Numbered from the stretch's first letter, positions 22,125 through 33,689 are shown. The stretch: 64,000 bases of DNA from Dipteris shenzhenensis (GCA_047967505.1 CM106541.1), one strand, 5' to 3'. The notes: a model not told the origin generated them from the letters alone. Numbers and translations: made by a program.

Positions 22125-24150
22125 TTAATTTGAGCTTCCTGGTTGTAGGCTCAACCCTTCTTGCTCCTTTCTTGAAGGAGGATGGTTCCTCCCTTCAGGC
22201 TTCTTTTTCTCGTAGCAGTAAGTGGCCGTCTTCAATTTGAGCTCCTTGTCTTTAAGATCTTTTGTCCAAATGGCAAATTGAGCTACGGCATCTACTTTCT
22301 CGTCATAGATAACTGTAGTAGGTAGGCACATTTGATCTGTCCATTACCTAGGCAATGGCAAATGACATTCTCTACAGGTAGATTTTGTATGCACAAACAC
22401 TCCAAAGCCAAAAAAGTGCACATGGTGGTAGCATGCAGGCCATCAAATACAACAGTCATCTATGATGAGGGTATGGCAGACCATGCATTTCGAACCCTGC
22501 TGCATATAGTAGGATAGGCATCCGATTTAACTATTGTAGCCGTCAATACCACAGTCTTGCTTTGTACATGATGAAGTTGCTTCTTGATTCCTTCCTCCCT
22601 CATCCTAAGGTTGCGGATGTTCTCCTTCATCTCCTCCACCTTTTGCTCACTCTGTGCAACAGCTTCATCTAAATCCCTCAGCATCTGTTGAAGCTGTGTA
22701 AATTGCTGAAAAACATCTTCATGGGCTATTTCCAAGACTTCCACTCTAGTTTGAAAATCTCTCAGGACAACGGACTGCTTTTCATAACTATCGAAAGCCA
22801 CGGCAAGCTTGTGCAAACATCTATCCTGGTCTTCTTGCAGGGTCTTGTAGCTTGCTCTTTGGACTTCCAACAGTGTTTCGAAAAAACAACCCTCACCATG
22901 GCTGCTGCAAATTGCTCCACCGTGATGGCTAAAACTTGCTCCACTGTGGTGGCTAGAACTTGCTCCACCATGACTACTCTACCATGACTACTCTCTGCAT
23001 CCTTCCTAGCCTGGGGAGCTGCCTCATCATCTTCTCCACCCCAGCTACTCTCTACCCCATCCTTCCTGGCCTTGAAGCTCTCTCACAGTTCCTACATCAC
23101 CTTTCAAGTTTCTATTTTCTACATTCTCCCTTTTTAGCTCCTCCATCATCTGGTTTTTTTCAATGTTCAATGCGTTTTACATGTTGCAGAGCTGTTTGTA
23201 AAGACCCTCCTTTTCGGCTCTCTGATCTTCAAAATCCTTTTGCATCTTTTCCAGCCCCTTATCTGCCATGTCCTCATCCTTTCTTCTTTGAGCCTATCTT
23301 AGAGCTCCTTCATGCACTTCTTTGCTTCTTCTCTTCTATGCCTTTCCATGTTGACCAATTTTGTAGCTGCCTCAGCTTCCTCTTGTGCCTACAAGGCCCT
23401 CGCTTGTGCCTCATCTACCTTGGCTTCTGCACCTTCCTTGAGACTTTTCTCAAGTTACACTGCCTTTGTTGCATCGGTTTCTTTCTCTTGTAGAAAAGTC
23501 ACCTTCTGAGACATCTCCTTATCGTATTGCTCGAAAATTCCTTTGAGGGTAGATGCCATTAGGTGCATTGCAACTCCAGCAGACTGAGATGACAATTGAG
23601 ATTTGCCATCCATGCAATTCTTCAGGTTGGTTAACACGCTCTTGGAGATCTCCCTTGAGAAAGATACATCACGTCCTTTCAATTGCTCTATTATTGCTTG
23701 AACCTACCAGAACTTGCAGGTTCCTCTCGTATCAAGAAAGAAGTGAATGGTCCTCTTCATCACATCTTGGAGGTCTATTGGCAAGCTCAAAATCTTGACT
23801 CCACCAACTTTACTAATCTCAACGTTGGGGTATATGTCTAGAATATCCTGTCTCTTCCACTGCTTCTTGAAAAAGTGTGCTTGCAAACTACCTCTAGAAA
23901 TTCCTAGAGCATTTTCAATCATGCTTTCATTGATGGTAATCTTCTAACCTTGACAGACTAGTTGCCCCTCCTTCACGTTCACCTCCTGTACCAACCTTAT
24001 GAAGTTTTGGAGAGCATCCGAATTGGGCTTTTGAAGAGCAAGAGAGGAGCTCCCATATGTCATGATTTCAAGATCCCAGTGAGGAGGGGTTCTCGCATTG
24101 TGTTGCAAAGGGGGAGGAAAGATTGTGTGAGGAGCTCCCAAACTGTGCAG
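22125..24150 (-). pseudogene. Unrecognised coiled-coil protein, degenerate
   Basis: On the minus strand several open blocks line up as one protein of about 600 residues: an N-terminal part from about 24147 (LALQKPNSDALQNFIRLVQ); ESMIENALGISRGSLQAHFF (about 23925); LPIDLQDVMKRTIHFFLDT (about 23780); EISKSVLTNLKN (about 23650); then long heptad-rich stretches around 23500-23250 and 22870-22550 (EEMKENIRNLRMREEGIKKQ). Interruptions lie near 23950, 23700, 23455 and 23230-22990. At 22900-22975 a short in-frame repeat (TVEQVLA) occurs three times. I recognise no catalytic domain. It sits between two CCACC-motif clusters, with the transposase-like pseudogene upstream on the other strand. Confidence 0.5.
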
Positions 24151-24164
24151 GGCCCATTATGAGA

Positions 24165-24405
24165 GGGGATAGAAGTTGCAGGAAGAGTGCAAGGGAGATA
24201 GAAATGGTCGAGAGGGATAGAAGATAAAACAGTGAAGGAAATGGAATAGTGGAGGCTTGAGTTTGTGGTCCGATTGCACAGAGGAAAGAAATGGTCGAGA
24301 GGGATAGAAGATGAAGGAATGAAGAAAATGGCATAGTGGAGGCTTGCGATTGCAAGGGAGAACGAAACATTCGAGAGGGATAGAAGAAAAAACGGTTAAG
24401 TAGCC
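24165..24405. repeat. Direct repeat, two units of about 115-120 bp
   Basis: The words 'gaaatggtcgagagggatagaagat' and 'aatggcatagtggaggcttg' occur in two successive copies (from about 24203 and 24289), with a partial third (cattcgagagggatagaag) at about 24368. Confidence 0.65.
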
Positions 24406-24409
24406 CAAC

Positions 24410-25200
24410 TACACTATCAAGGTGAGAGCCACCACGGTGGTTGTATCCTGTCTACTATCAAGGTGAGAGCCACCATGATGGTTGGCCCGAATTTTGAATA
24501 ATTCAAGGCGGCAAGACTGACTTACATGGTAATGAATGATTAGAGGTGGTGGCATCTAAGATTCCTAGCCACGTCTGTGCTAGCAGCTAAGAGCCACTGG
24601 ACTGGTAGTTAATTACCAACCACCGTAGTGGCCCGCAATTACTCAACTTCGAGTTACCACCACTGGGCTTGCATGCATGATTACTACGAGAGCAGTAAAT
24701 TACCAGTCATCGGGCTTGCATGCTCATGATAGTACTAGAGTGCATGGTAATGAGGGATTAGAGGTGATTAGGCTTCATGTCTACTTTTGTGTGGGAATTA
24801 TTGTCTGATGGTGGTGGCTGTCATCAGCCATGTCCGTCGTGGCTACGATTACATCATGCCACTGCTCACCACCACCATGCTTTAGCATGCATGATAACTA
24901 TGAGTGTAGTAAAAATTACTAGTCACCGGCTTGTATGCTCAGTAAAGAACTAGAGTGCATGGTAATGAGTGATTAGAGCTTTGTGATTTACCTTTGTGGG
25001 AATTACTGCCCAATGGTGGTGGCTCTCATCAGCCACATCTATCATGGCTAAGATTCCACCAGGATGGCAGTTAATTACTAGCCACCGAAGTGGCACCACA
25101 TGGCATCTTCTTCATGATTACCAGCCCGTCTGGGGGATTCCACCATGGTGGCTACAATTAATATGTACGGAACCCCGAGCTCCAACCACCATGGTGGCTT
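24410..25200. repeat. Cluster of CCACC-NNN-GGTGG palindromes
   Basis: Variants such as gccaccacggtggttg (about 24428), gccaccatgatggttgg (about 24469), caaccaccgtagtggc (about 24618), gccaccgaagtggc (about 25080) and caaccaccatggtggctt (about 25183) occur roughly every 50-150 bases. Longer direct-repeat segments (attaccagtcaccgggcttgcatgct type; gtaatgagtgattagag) support duplication. No coding sequence. Confidence 0.65.
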
Positions 25201-25269
25201 AAACTTTATGATATATATAAGATATGTGGCATTTGGCATTTTACTACGTTGCTTTGATCTGCTGCCCAT

Positions 25270-26180
25270 GCTTTACTACTTTGCTCCACATGCTTTGCTA
25301 CTTTGCTCCACACCCCTCTAGCTCTTTTTCGCCCCTACTCTACTTTGCTCCACACTCCCTCCTCTAACTCTCGTCACTCATCTGCTCCCCTACTCATCTG
25401 TTGCTCACCCACTCAACTTCAACATGCCTACTACCACCCCCCCTCCATGCTCTGCAATCCCAATGTTATCTTCCTTCTCATATAAGGTGATTCTGTTGCA
25501 CTCACTTGGAGTAGAAATGCTAGCACTAGTGGAGACCCTTCGTTCCCATAGTCGATTCCCCACACATCTGAATGTCATCACCTTAGTTGACATGCTCACA
25601 GAGGACCTCTTTATGGTTGTGCTATATGGCCTCTCCCTAGATGTTGATGAAGGCCTCAGTATTTTCAAAGTAGAGTACTCTCGACTTGCTGAGGGGGGCG
25701 TAATCTGAGTCCTAACAATGTGCATGGTCATCGGCCTCTCCATCGCATGCTCCCTAAAAATTTTTAATGCAACAAGCTAGACTGGCAGAAAACTGAGTTG
25801 TACAAATTTCCTCTTGCTTAGACAAGGCTCTCAACAATGGCTGGATGTAATATTTTGGGCTCTCAACGATCTTTTGGCTCACTGGATGTAATGTTTTCAT
25901 CTCTAAGGCATTTATGTAATCTCTTTGCTCAGTATAAGTTGATAATTTTTATATAACCTGTTATTAGACATAGATGTACATTGTAATATCTTTTGCTCAA
26001 TTTTCACTCGATTAATTATACTTTTTTCATCATTTATATTTATTGCAACAAGGACTGAAATACCAAGAAAGAAGGACTATAATTTCCTTGGTTTATGACC
26101 AAAGTAGCGCTAAAATAACTCCAACAACCCCACCATTGTGGTTGCATGGAGAGACATCTAGAAAAATACAATTAATCTTT
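25270..26180. other. Spacer; one short unassigned ORF
   Basis: 25270-25430 is built on repeats of 'ctactttgctcca'. A 94-residue open stretch (25424-25708, +) has no recognised motif and no similarity to the rest of the window. The remainder is AT-rich. Confidence 0.3.
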
Positions 26181-26183
26181 CAT

Positions 26184-26336
26184 AAAATGCAATTTACGAT
26201 ATGGCCCTTGAGGGGTCCCCTCTAGGGGCAAGGGCCATATTGACATGCATTATACAATATCCAGGATGCCACTAAATAGAAACGGCATGTTGATATGGTC
26301 CTTGCCCCTCAAGGGCCATACCGTCAATTGCATTTT
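26184..26336. mobile_element. Foldback element, 153 bp
   Basis: The left end (26184-26215: aaaatgcaatttacgatatg then gcccttgagggg) is the complement of the right end (26305-26336) with about two mismatches. The next 24 bases inside also pair (ggggcaagggccatattgac with its partner at about 26284-26308). The unit gcccttg/caagggc is itself palindromic, so the whole is a nested hairpin. Size and lack of coding fit a MITE. A target duplication is not obvious. Confidence 0.65.
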
Positions 26337-26339
26337 GCT

Positions 26340-26928
26340 TAGTTTCACAACATAATACATTTTTCTTAGTACACAAATATATAACTCAAAGAACCAACAC
26401 AGTGGCTTTCATAGATCTCCTTCTGTTTGCCAGTGTGATGGTCATCATAGACCTCCTCCTGTAATAGGTAATGGATCTATAACTCCAAGAACCAACCTTG
26501 AATTTCGGGTGATGACAGGTCATCAGGCCAGAGATTGCGCTGACGATGCTTAGAATGATAGATTGTGTCTCATTATTACACCAAAAACCAGTGCGATGGT
26601 CCCTTCAACCCAACCTATGATTTGCATGGGTTGCGAGCAAAGATGTGGTAAAAGGCTGCATGATGACAGGTGGTTGCGCTGCGGCAGTGTTCAAAATGAT
26701 AGATTGTCTAATTATTATGCCAAGAACTAGTGTGGTGGTCTCTCCAAGCCAATGTGATCAGGCAGCGTAGGCCAGAGACTACACTGCATGAAGTAGTGCA
26801 AAGATGCCATGTGTCAAGCTATACAGTGTTCTGAACTAATAGATTGTGCTTCATTATTATGCCAGTGACATCAGGAAAATTTTTGACGAGAGCGTGGGTC
26901 CACGTAAAAAATATTCACCTAGGAGCGC
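26340..26928. repeat. Spacer with diverged direct repeats
   Basis: Units with 'atgatagattgtg..tcattattatgccaagaac.agtg.gatggtc' recur at about 26558, 26696 and 26838. More isolated GGTGGT/CCAACC half-palindromes are present. No gene seen. Confidence 0.45.
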
Positions 26929-26929
26929 A

Positions 26930-27240
26930 TCACGTCATGGCCCCAAAATGGCCCCAAAAATAGCTCCACGATTGGCTACACCCAAGCAAATGTTGACTCG
27001 ACCATGACATTGTAACCCTTGTAAAGCTAAGAAAAACTCCTAATCTAGATCTCCTATCATCTGCATTACTTGCCCAATCACCATCTATGAATGCATAAAT
27101 CTCAGGCTCTACATCAACCCTATAGTGCAATCCATATTCAAATCTATGCTTCACATATCTCATAAATTTGCCTGACAATGTCCAACTGTGACTTCTTGGG
27201 GGTAGTGCATGAATTGATTGACTACTCCGACTACATGTGA
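26930..27240 (-). pseudogene. Copia RNase H, N-terminal fragment
   Basis: On the minus strand: MRYVKHRFEYGLHYRVDVEP, then IYAFIDGDWASNADDRRSRLG and TMSWSSQ, the RT-RNase H connection and first catalytic Asp region of a copia pol (usual form Y-T-D-A-D-W-A). Similarity ends at about 26990 beside ggctacacccaagcaaa. The missing C-terminal half of a similar domain lies at 47350-47720 beside the same word. Confidence 0.85.
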
Positions 27241-27427
27241 CTGAGATCTAGTCTAGCAATCATGAGATACCACCATTTGCTTGTACATCTAAGTATCTAT
27301 GATCTCATCACCCATATTTGTTGTCATGTTCACATTCGGATCCAAGGCATAGACATAGGCTTACATGTAACCATGCCATACTTAACCAAAATGTCTAATG
27401 CTTACTAACATGATAACATCCACGTGT

Positions 27428-27545
27428 CATTGCCTTCCCTGATGATTGAGCTATACCAAGGAAAAAGCACAACTCTCCAAGATCTTTCATCGCCTTCCCT
27501 GATTGCTGAGCTATACCAAGGAAAAAGCACAACTCTCTAAGATCT
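27428..27545. repeat. 59-bp tandem duplication
   Basis: Two units start tcat(t/c)gccttccctgat, with few differences. A related single copy lies at about 35108-35170 in the second tract. Confidence 0.8.
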
Positions 27546-27769
27546 TTCATCTCAAACTCAACCTACAATTATGCTTTCACTTGCATCGTCAGAACTTTAA
27601 TCAAGAGTGCCACTTCAAGGGTTCTATTTACTATGAGACTAACTGAAGCAGCTTCATGCTTTCTTCTTAGTTGTTATGAGATACAAAGAAATGCGGTTTT
27701 GTTGTGAATCATCAATGTATATCATATGAACTATTTATAATATAAACCTTTTTTCTCCAAAATGAGATC

Positions 27770-28060
27770 ACCCCAGTTGAATCGATTGCTACACTTTTGG
27801 ATGATGAACGTTGCCAAAATACAAGTCATGGATACACTAATATGGAGCATGCATGTGTTTCAAGAGTCAATTCTAGAAGAGGTTAAAAGAAGGATAATCA
27901 CACTAAGTTGAAGTGCAACTATTGTGATAGATTGGGTCACTGTGAGGAATATTGGTACTCCAAGAGAAAAGGCACGAAGAAATGAAACAAGGAGGCTTAA
28001 AAAATTGAAGAACGGGCGCATGTAAGTTGTGACAAAGTTCTCAAATGATCTTAAATAAAA
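27770..28060 (+). pseudogene. gag: Copia gag C-terminal fragment
   Basis: AESIATLLDD-type capsid end, then a knuckle reading CNYCDRLGHCEEYW at about 27913, with the last Cys of CX2CX4HX4C changed to Trp, and a KRKGTKK basic tail. Stops occur throughout. The second-tract copy at 35470-36000 is longer. Confidence 0.7.
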
Positions 28061-28639
28061 CATTGTAATGCCAAAAATACCCCATAGGGCTTAGGCCATT
28101 GCAATTGATAATATCTCCAAGTCATGTCACATCGTAGTTTGTCATTGTTTGAGTCAACTGTGATTTTTTTAGACTAGCATGCCTTTGAAAACACTCACTT
28201 GCATTTGTGAGTTGTTATTTGGTATGAATGTTCAAAGTTTTTTGTTGATTTGTATGCAAGGCTATTGTTTTAGACCTCATGAGTCTATTGATGATATACA
28301 ATAGTAAAAAAGGGAGCTCATTTTGGGGCCTTGTAAGAAATTCATGATTTCTTCTTTTTTCATTCGTCCAAATATGTGAAAGCAATAAAATACTTAATTA
28401 AATATGAACGATAACTATAAACATGTCAGAGGATTGAGGAATAAATATATTCTTCTATATACAACACTCATATCCATTTAGCTTTTGTATTCAATCATGC
28501 TCCTATAAGCCACTTCTTTCTTTGATCAATTTTGCAACCACTTGGGCGATCTGTTTAGCTTCTCTGTCTAGACTACACAATTAATCTCACCATAGATCCT
28601 TGTTTTTTAAACTCTCCAAATCTTATCGTCATCATCAAC

Positions 28640-30490
28640 ACTTTGCTTTATAAAAAGGTGATGAGATTGCAAAGCATTCAGGACAACGCTGCTTAGAAAA
28701 TGGCAGCATGCAACCGCAACACTACAACACAACCCAACAAGAGACAACACCACCATCTTCATATTGATTTAGCAGAACAATATGCACTTCTTTCAAAACA
28801 ACAATATGTAGGTGCCAAGAACATGATGAGAGAAAGGCTTACAACATATCAACTTATGGTGTGATGGAAGCATTTATCCAAAATGTCTACTCAAAAAATG
28901 TACTCTCCATTTTCTAATCTGACAACATTGTTAAAGTTTGTGGGTGATAGAATTAAAGGTATGCATTATGAGTCAATTTGAATTTTCACAAATGTATAAA
29001 TGTTTGTACGATCAAGAGGTGAACACACGAATGTGATTGAAAGCGGGCACTGAAGGGTGCAAGTGGTGACTTTAGGAAGCACAATAAGTTTTTTTTTTGC
29101 TTTTTCTTTGAATGTAGCACAAAATGCTCAATATTGTTGTGTTAATGGCAATTGAGAAAACTCTTATGTGTGCGTACTTGTTTTAGAAAAAATTTGGGGC
29201 CTCAAAAGGAGAATGTTTATCCCAATGCCCTTCTAGTGATAGAAATGAAAGGTTTATTGCCAACTATCATTGCAAAAGTATGCTTGAGGGGGGGGAAATT
29301 AAACCATCAAATGTGACGTGCAATAATTCACAGATAGCAACAAAGTTGATGTGAACTTAATCCAAGAGGCTCTTGATGAGAGAGAGTTAGCAAGAAATAT
29401 TACTCCTCTATTTTCAAAGTAGTATCATCAATTTTGAAAGATCAGAGGATCAATCTTGTGCTCCCACCAAAGCCTACAGAAGTGTGGAAGTTAAGAGATC
29501 TACTCAACCAACAAGTAGATGATTTTGTTGGGCATTGTTTGCATATTGAGGGATATATGAAGGTAACAAGGGAAGCACTTTTTATAATCTTTGGAACAAA
29601 ATCTTTGTTGATCTTTAAGAATTACAAAGGAGAATGGTTGAATTTTGTGGTATCACATATGAAGAGTGCCAATGATGTCTCAAATTTGTTATAAAGCTAG
29701 ATGAATGTGAATTGTCAAGGAGGAAAAAATTGAAAGAGTGACCATCACACTTATGAATACAACTCGCGATCCATCAATTACAAAAGCAAACTCAAAGCAC
29801 TTTAGTGTGCGATCAGAGAAGCATATTTGGTGGCTAGTCTCATTTGAGGTAAGCACAAACTTGGACTTCAAATGGTTTTCCAAATTTATAATGTCTTGAT
29901 GTCTAATTCTTAAACCAGGTACTCAAATAGACTTGCATTTTTTGATGGCAGGTTAAGAAAGAGGACAACCAAACTCTTAATTGGGTGTTCCACCACATAG
30001 AAATACTAGCAATCATCAAAAATCAAGTTCAAGGAGGGCATCTTCATGTCAAAGGAAAAGGTGATTTCCAAGTGGATTGGCATATGGAAGGGGACCTCAA
30101 GACCATCAAGAGCATGTTCTACTTAAGCAAAGGAGGCAATTCAAAATCTCCATGCCTTTACTGCAAGGAGCTAGCACATGTCATGGATCCTAAATAGTGG
30201 AGGAAAGCACCTTATAGGGATATTAAGATTGATCCAAAGTTCAAATCTGTCCTAGACATTCCTTTGTGCAATGTACATATGATATATGTGCACATTGCAT
30301 GCTTTATGTTGAATCATTGAAAAGTTGGTTTATTTATATATTGAGTTTGCTTGGAAGATTCGACCATAAAATTAAAGGAAGGAGGAACTTAAAAGCATTG
30401 GAAAAACCATTGTCGAATATGGGTTTCCATGGAGGAGATATTCATATCACAACCGACCTTACTAAGTCAAACACATGTAGGATCCTCTGA
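28640..30490 (+). pseudogene. Unrecognised transposon-like protein, copy 1
   Basis: After a TATA-like ctttataaaaagg (about 28651) come broken coding blocks shared with 36580-38200: HIDLAEQYALLSKQQ (about 28760), a short coiled segment, then 29434-29694 (LRDLLNQQVDDFVGHCLHIE), and 29950-30197 (HHIEILAIIKNQVQGGHLHV, DLKTIKSMFYLSKGGNSKSP, CLYCKELAHV). A last block (30266-30490) has CAHCMLYVESLKSW. Order and spacing are conserved between tracts, so this was one gene. The D-x-K...C-x-x-C segment recalls proteins of uncharacterised eukaryotic transposons, but I cannot assign it. Stops and frameshifts make it a pseudogene. Confidence 0.45.
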
Positions 30491-30731
30491 TCCACATCTC
30501 TCCTTGTGGATATCCTCAATCCACATCTCCACATCATGTAGTCCACATCCTAGGGTGGCTACTTTAATTCTTTCATATACCTTACCTTAGCCTCTAATTA
30601 TGTGCTCATGGCACCACAATCTCAACCCACCCGCCTTTCTCCCTCTCCAATCTTTATTTAATCCAACTGTATCTATCTACAACAGGCTACATCACCTATT
30701 ACATCTACTTTGCTACCCATCTAGCTCTAGG
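30424..30731 (+). repeat. Inverted repeat, left arm (308 bp)
   Basis: It starts tttccatggaggagatattc and ends agctctagg. It pairs with 30791-31098 over its full 308 bp with only a handful of mismatches, mostly near 30643-30650. It overlaps the end of the transposon-like protein remnant, which is therefore part of the duplicated arm. Confidence 0.92.
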
Positions 30732-30790
30732 TTGCATGCACCCCTTTTACCCCCGCTCCCTCCCTTCCTCCCTCCCTCCCTCCCTCCCTC
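30732..30790. repeat. Loop of the inverted repeat
   Basis: 59 bp of pyrimidine-rich sequence including (CCCT)n / (TCCC)n. It separates the two 308-bp arms. Confidence 0.9.
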
Positions 30791-31098
30791 CCTAGAGCTA
30801 GATGGGTAGCAAAGTAGATGTAATAGGTGATGTAGCCTGTTGTAGATAGATACAGTTGGATTAAATAAAGATTGGAGAGGGAGAGAGGGGGGTGTGTTGA
30901 GATTGTGGTGCCATGAGCACATAATTAGAGGCTAAGGTAAGGTATATGAAAGAATTAAAGTAGCCACCCTAGGATGTGGACTACATGATGTGGAGATGTG
31001 GATTGAGGATATCCACAAGGAGAGATGTGGATCAGAGGATCCTACATGTGTTTGACTTAGTAAGGTCGGTTGTGATATGAATATCTCCTCCATGGAAA
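30791..31098 (-). repeat. Inverted repeat, right arm (308 bp)
   Basis: It begins cctagagctagatgggtagc and ends tatctcctccatggaaa. Beyond 31098 the hairpin/(CT)n repeat starts ('tgtttgtgtgcg'), as at 39608 in tract 2, where no inverted arm is present. The arm sequence itself resembles the flank after the CT tract (about 31375-31440: acatcacctt, ctagctctaggtt). Confidence 0.92.
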
Positions 31099-31156
31099 TG
31101 TTTGTGTGCGTGTGTGTGTGACTATCTGGTGACAATTTTTTTTGCATGTAATGAAC

Positions 31157-31229
31157 TATGCAAAGAATGCGATTTGGGAGGTAGGCCAAAACCCGGCCAA
31201 AACCCAAGCTCCCAAATTGCATTCTTTTG

Positions 31230-31321
<92 letters not shown>

Positions 31322-31328
31322 CCCCCCC
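31157..31328 (+). repeat. Hairpin plus (CT)n, copy A
   Basis: The hairpin at 31157-31233 (tatgcaaagaatgcgatttg ... caaattgcattcttttgcac) has a diverged, longer loop with a ggccaaaaccc repeat. It is followed by (TC)n at 31236-31319 and a C run to 31328. Confidence 0.85.
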
Positions 31329-31369
31329 AACCTTGCCCAAAAGAAGAAGAATAATTTTATGCCTATAGA

Positions 31370-33065
31370 ACCGTACATCACCTTCTATATCTACTCTGCT
31401 ACCCCCTCTAGCTCTAGGTTACACCACTTGTATAGCCCCCCTCCGCTCCCTCTCCACTTTTGGTTTTGTCCATTGTATCTATCTATAGTAGCGTGATGAT
31501 CAAACTAGTTCATGCAACCAACCTCCATGAGTCTTTCTATCTAACTATGATGGCGTGATGCAGTGAGACCTTGAGACTGCTGATCACGATGTAGCCATTT
31601 TTGCTTAATCAGAGATTATCATTTCGTTTAATATATTCTATGTTGTCTTCCTTGTGAGTTTTTGTATTTTCTCAAGTGATTGAATAGTATTAGGATTCAA
31701 TAGTTAGTATCATAGTAGGTTCCTACACGATGGAGATGAACTTCGAAGCAGTGAAGCTGGTGACATTTAGTGGAACTGATTTTCATGTAGGTGCAACTCT
31801 ACCTCATGGAGAAAGGGTTGTGACCAATTGTTTCAGGAAGTGCAAAGGAGTTGGACAACTCTAGATTGTGGGAGAAACATGATAAAAGAGATATCGATAT
31901 TATTGGTAGAGCATTGGGTGCAAAATATAGTCAACATCTTGACTTGACTTCAAGTGTTGCAGACAACTCACTTGTGATAGAAACTATGTTCAATGCCTAT
32001 CTCAAGAACTCTAAGGTGATGTTGAAACAAGAGGTTTTTTAGTCTGAAAATGGATGAAATGTTTTTTTGGGTGAACATGTGAATAAGATGCAATCAATCT
32101 TAAATCAGCTTCTTGACTTAAAAGTTAAAGTAGAAAATAATGACATCAAAGCAGTCCTTTAACAAGGCTACCACTAGCATATGATCAAATTGCAAAGATT
32201 TTGCATTTAAATAGTGATTTGTCCCTATCAGAAATGATTGTGACTTTACTAGATGATGAGCATCGACAAAAAATTGATGGAAGCTTTAAAATGGACCGTG
32301 CCTCAATATCAAAGGTGGTAAAGAAGGACCTAAAATGTGGATACAATGGAAAGTTTGGGCACCATGAGAAATATTGTTATCGAAAATGAAAGGATATAGA
32401 AAAGAAAAACAAGGTGATGGAAAAAGCAAAAGATGTAGCACATGCAGTAGAATTCAACAGAGATATTGCAGGTTTGTGCAAGGTCAAAGGCATTGACTAT
32501 GAAGAATATGCATTTTTAAGAGCTCAAATGGTAGCTAGGTCTTGAATAAAGATGTTGTTATAAGTCACCAAAAACACCCCATAGGGTTGAACCACATATC
32601 AGTTGTGATGTTGTGAGTCTTAGGTGTGTCGTCATCTTTAATAGAGGTAACCTGTAAATTTGAACTTTGATCAACTATTAGCATTTCCAAGTAGCATGCC
32701 TTTGTGTGTCCTCACTTGGTTTGTGAGATTATTTTTGGCATCTGTCTGGATTTACTTGTGTGTCTCAACTTGGATACAAGGTCTTTGTGTTTAGACCTTT
32801 ATCAATTTGTGGACAGAAAAGTTTTCAATTGGTCTCTACCTAGATGTGAGTTTTGGAAGGGATCATGCGTGTCAATTGTTGATGCCACTCCATGTGTCTT
32901 TCTATTTTATTATGGTGGTGTGATGTAGTGAGAGCTTGTGAACTAATCATGATTTAGTCACTTTTCCTTAATAAGAGATTATCATTTGTTTTCATGCATT
33001 CTCTGTGGTCTTCCTTGTGAGCTTTTGCATTTCCTCAAGTGATTGAATATTCTTAGGATTCAACA
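31370..33065 (+). mobile_element. Copia-B1, gag-only copia element
   Basis: The 5' LTR ends near 31702 (ttaggattcaata) and a PBS-like tagtatcatag follows. Gag runs 31730-32392, an internal spacer without pol to about 32840, and the 3' LTR ends at 33065 (ttaggattcaaca). Compared with B2, the junction at about 32842 has lost the polypurine tract and the first 130 or so bases of the 3' LTR. The 5' LTR start is unclear. Confidence 0.7.
31730..32392 (+). pseudogene. gag: Copia-B1 gag
   Basis: It starts MEMNFEAVKLVTFSGTDFH (copia gag pre-domain), then an open block 31851-32042, a UBN2-like part (NKMQSILNQLLDLKVKVENN) and a knuckle CGYNGKFGHHEKYC (about 32335), in which the second Cys is Asn. Several stops. 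B2 has the same layout. Confidence 0.7.
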
Positions 33066-33125
33066 TATCTCTCTCTCTTTGTTTCTCTCAATCTCCAGTG
33101 ACAAAAACTTTTGCATGTAATTAAA

Positions 33126-33181
33126 TGTGCAAAAGAATGAGATTTGGGCGATTGGGCAGAACCAGACCTCCCAAATTGCAT

Positions 33182-33208
<27 letters not shown>
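33126..33208 (+). repeat. Hairpin plus (CT)n, copy B
   Basis: Hairpin 33126-33184, with the 3' end of its right arm replaced by the CT tract (33181-33208). It is the least paired copy (gatttgggcgattggg against gacctcccaaatt). Confidence 0.75.
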
Positions 33209-33214
<6 letters not shown>

Positions 33215-33259
33215 ATGTCTCTGAATCTCATGTGACAAAAAATTCTGCATGTAATGAAA

Positions 33260-33469
<210 letters not shown>

Positions 33470-33512
33470 GTCTCTGAATCTCTAGTAATAATAAATTCTG
33501 CATGTAATGAAA

Positions 33513-33591
33513 TGTGCAAAAGAATGGCATTTGGGAGGTTGGGCTAAACCGGACCTCCCAAATTGCTTTCTTCTGCACACACATTTTTGAG

Positions 33592-33670
<79 letters not shown>

Positions 33671-33674
33671 TTCT
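33513..33674 (+). repeat. Hairpin plus (CT)n, copy D
   Basis: Hairpin 33513-33579, nearly identical to copy C, then (CT)n 33593-33674. Copies C and D lie in direct tandem with a period of about 253 bp. Confidence 0.88.
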
Positions 33675-33689
33675 CATGCCTCATTAAAT

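Noticed and set aside
31102-31381. ORFs of alternating Leu-Ser, Arg-Glu, etc. here and at 33.1-33.9, 39.6-40.0, 57.6-58.0 and 58.9-59.3 kb
   Set aside because: They are translations of (CT)n / (GA)n microsatellites, open in several frames on both strands; not proteins.
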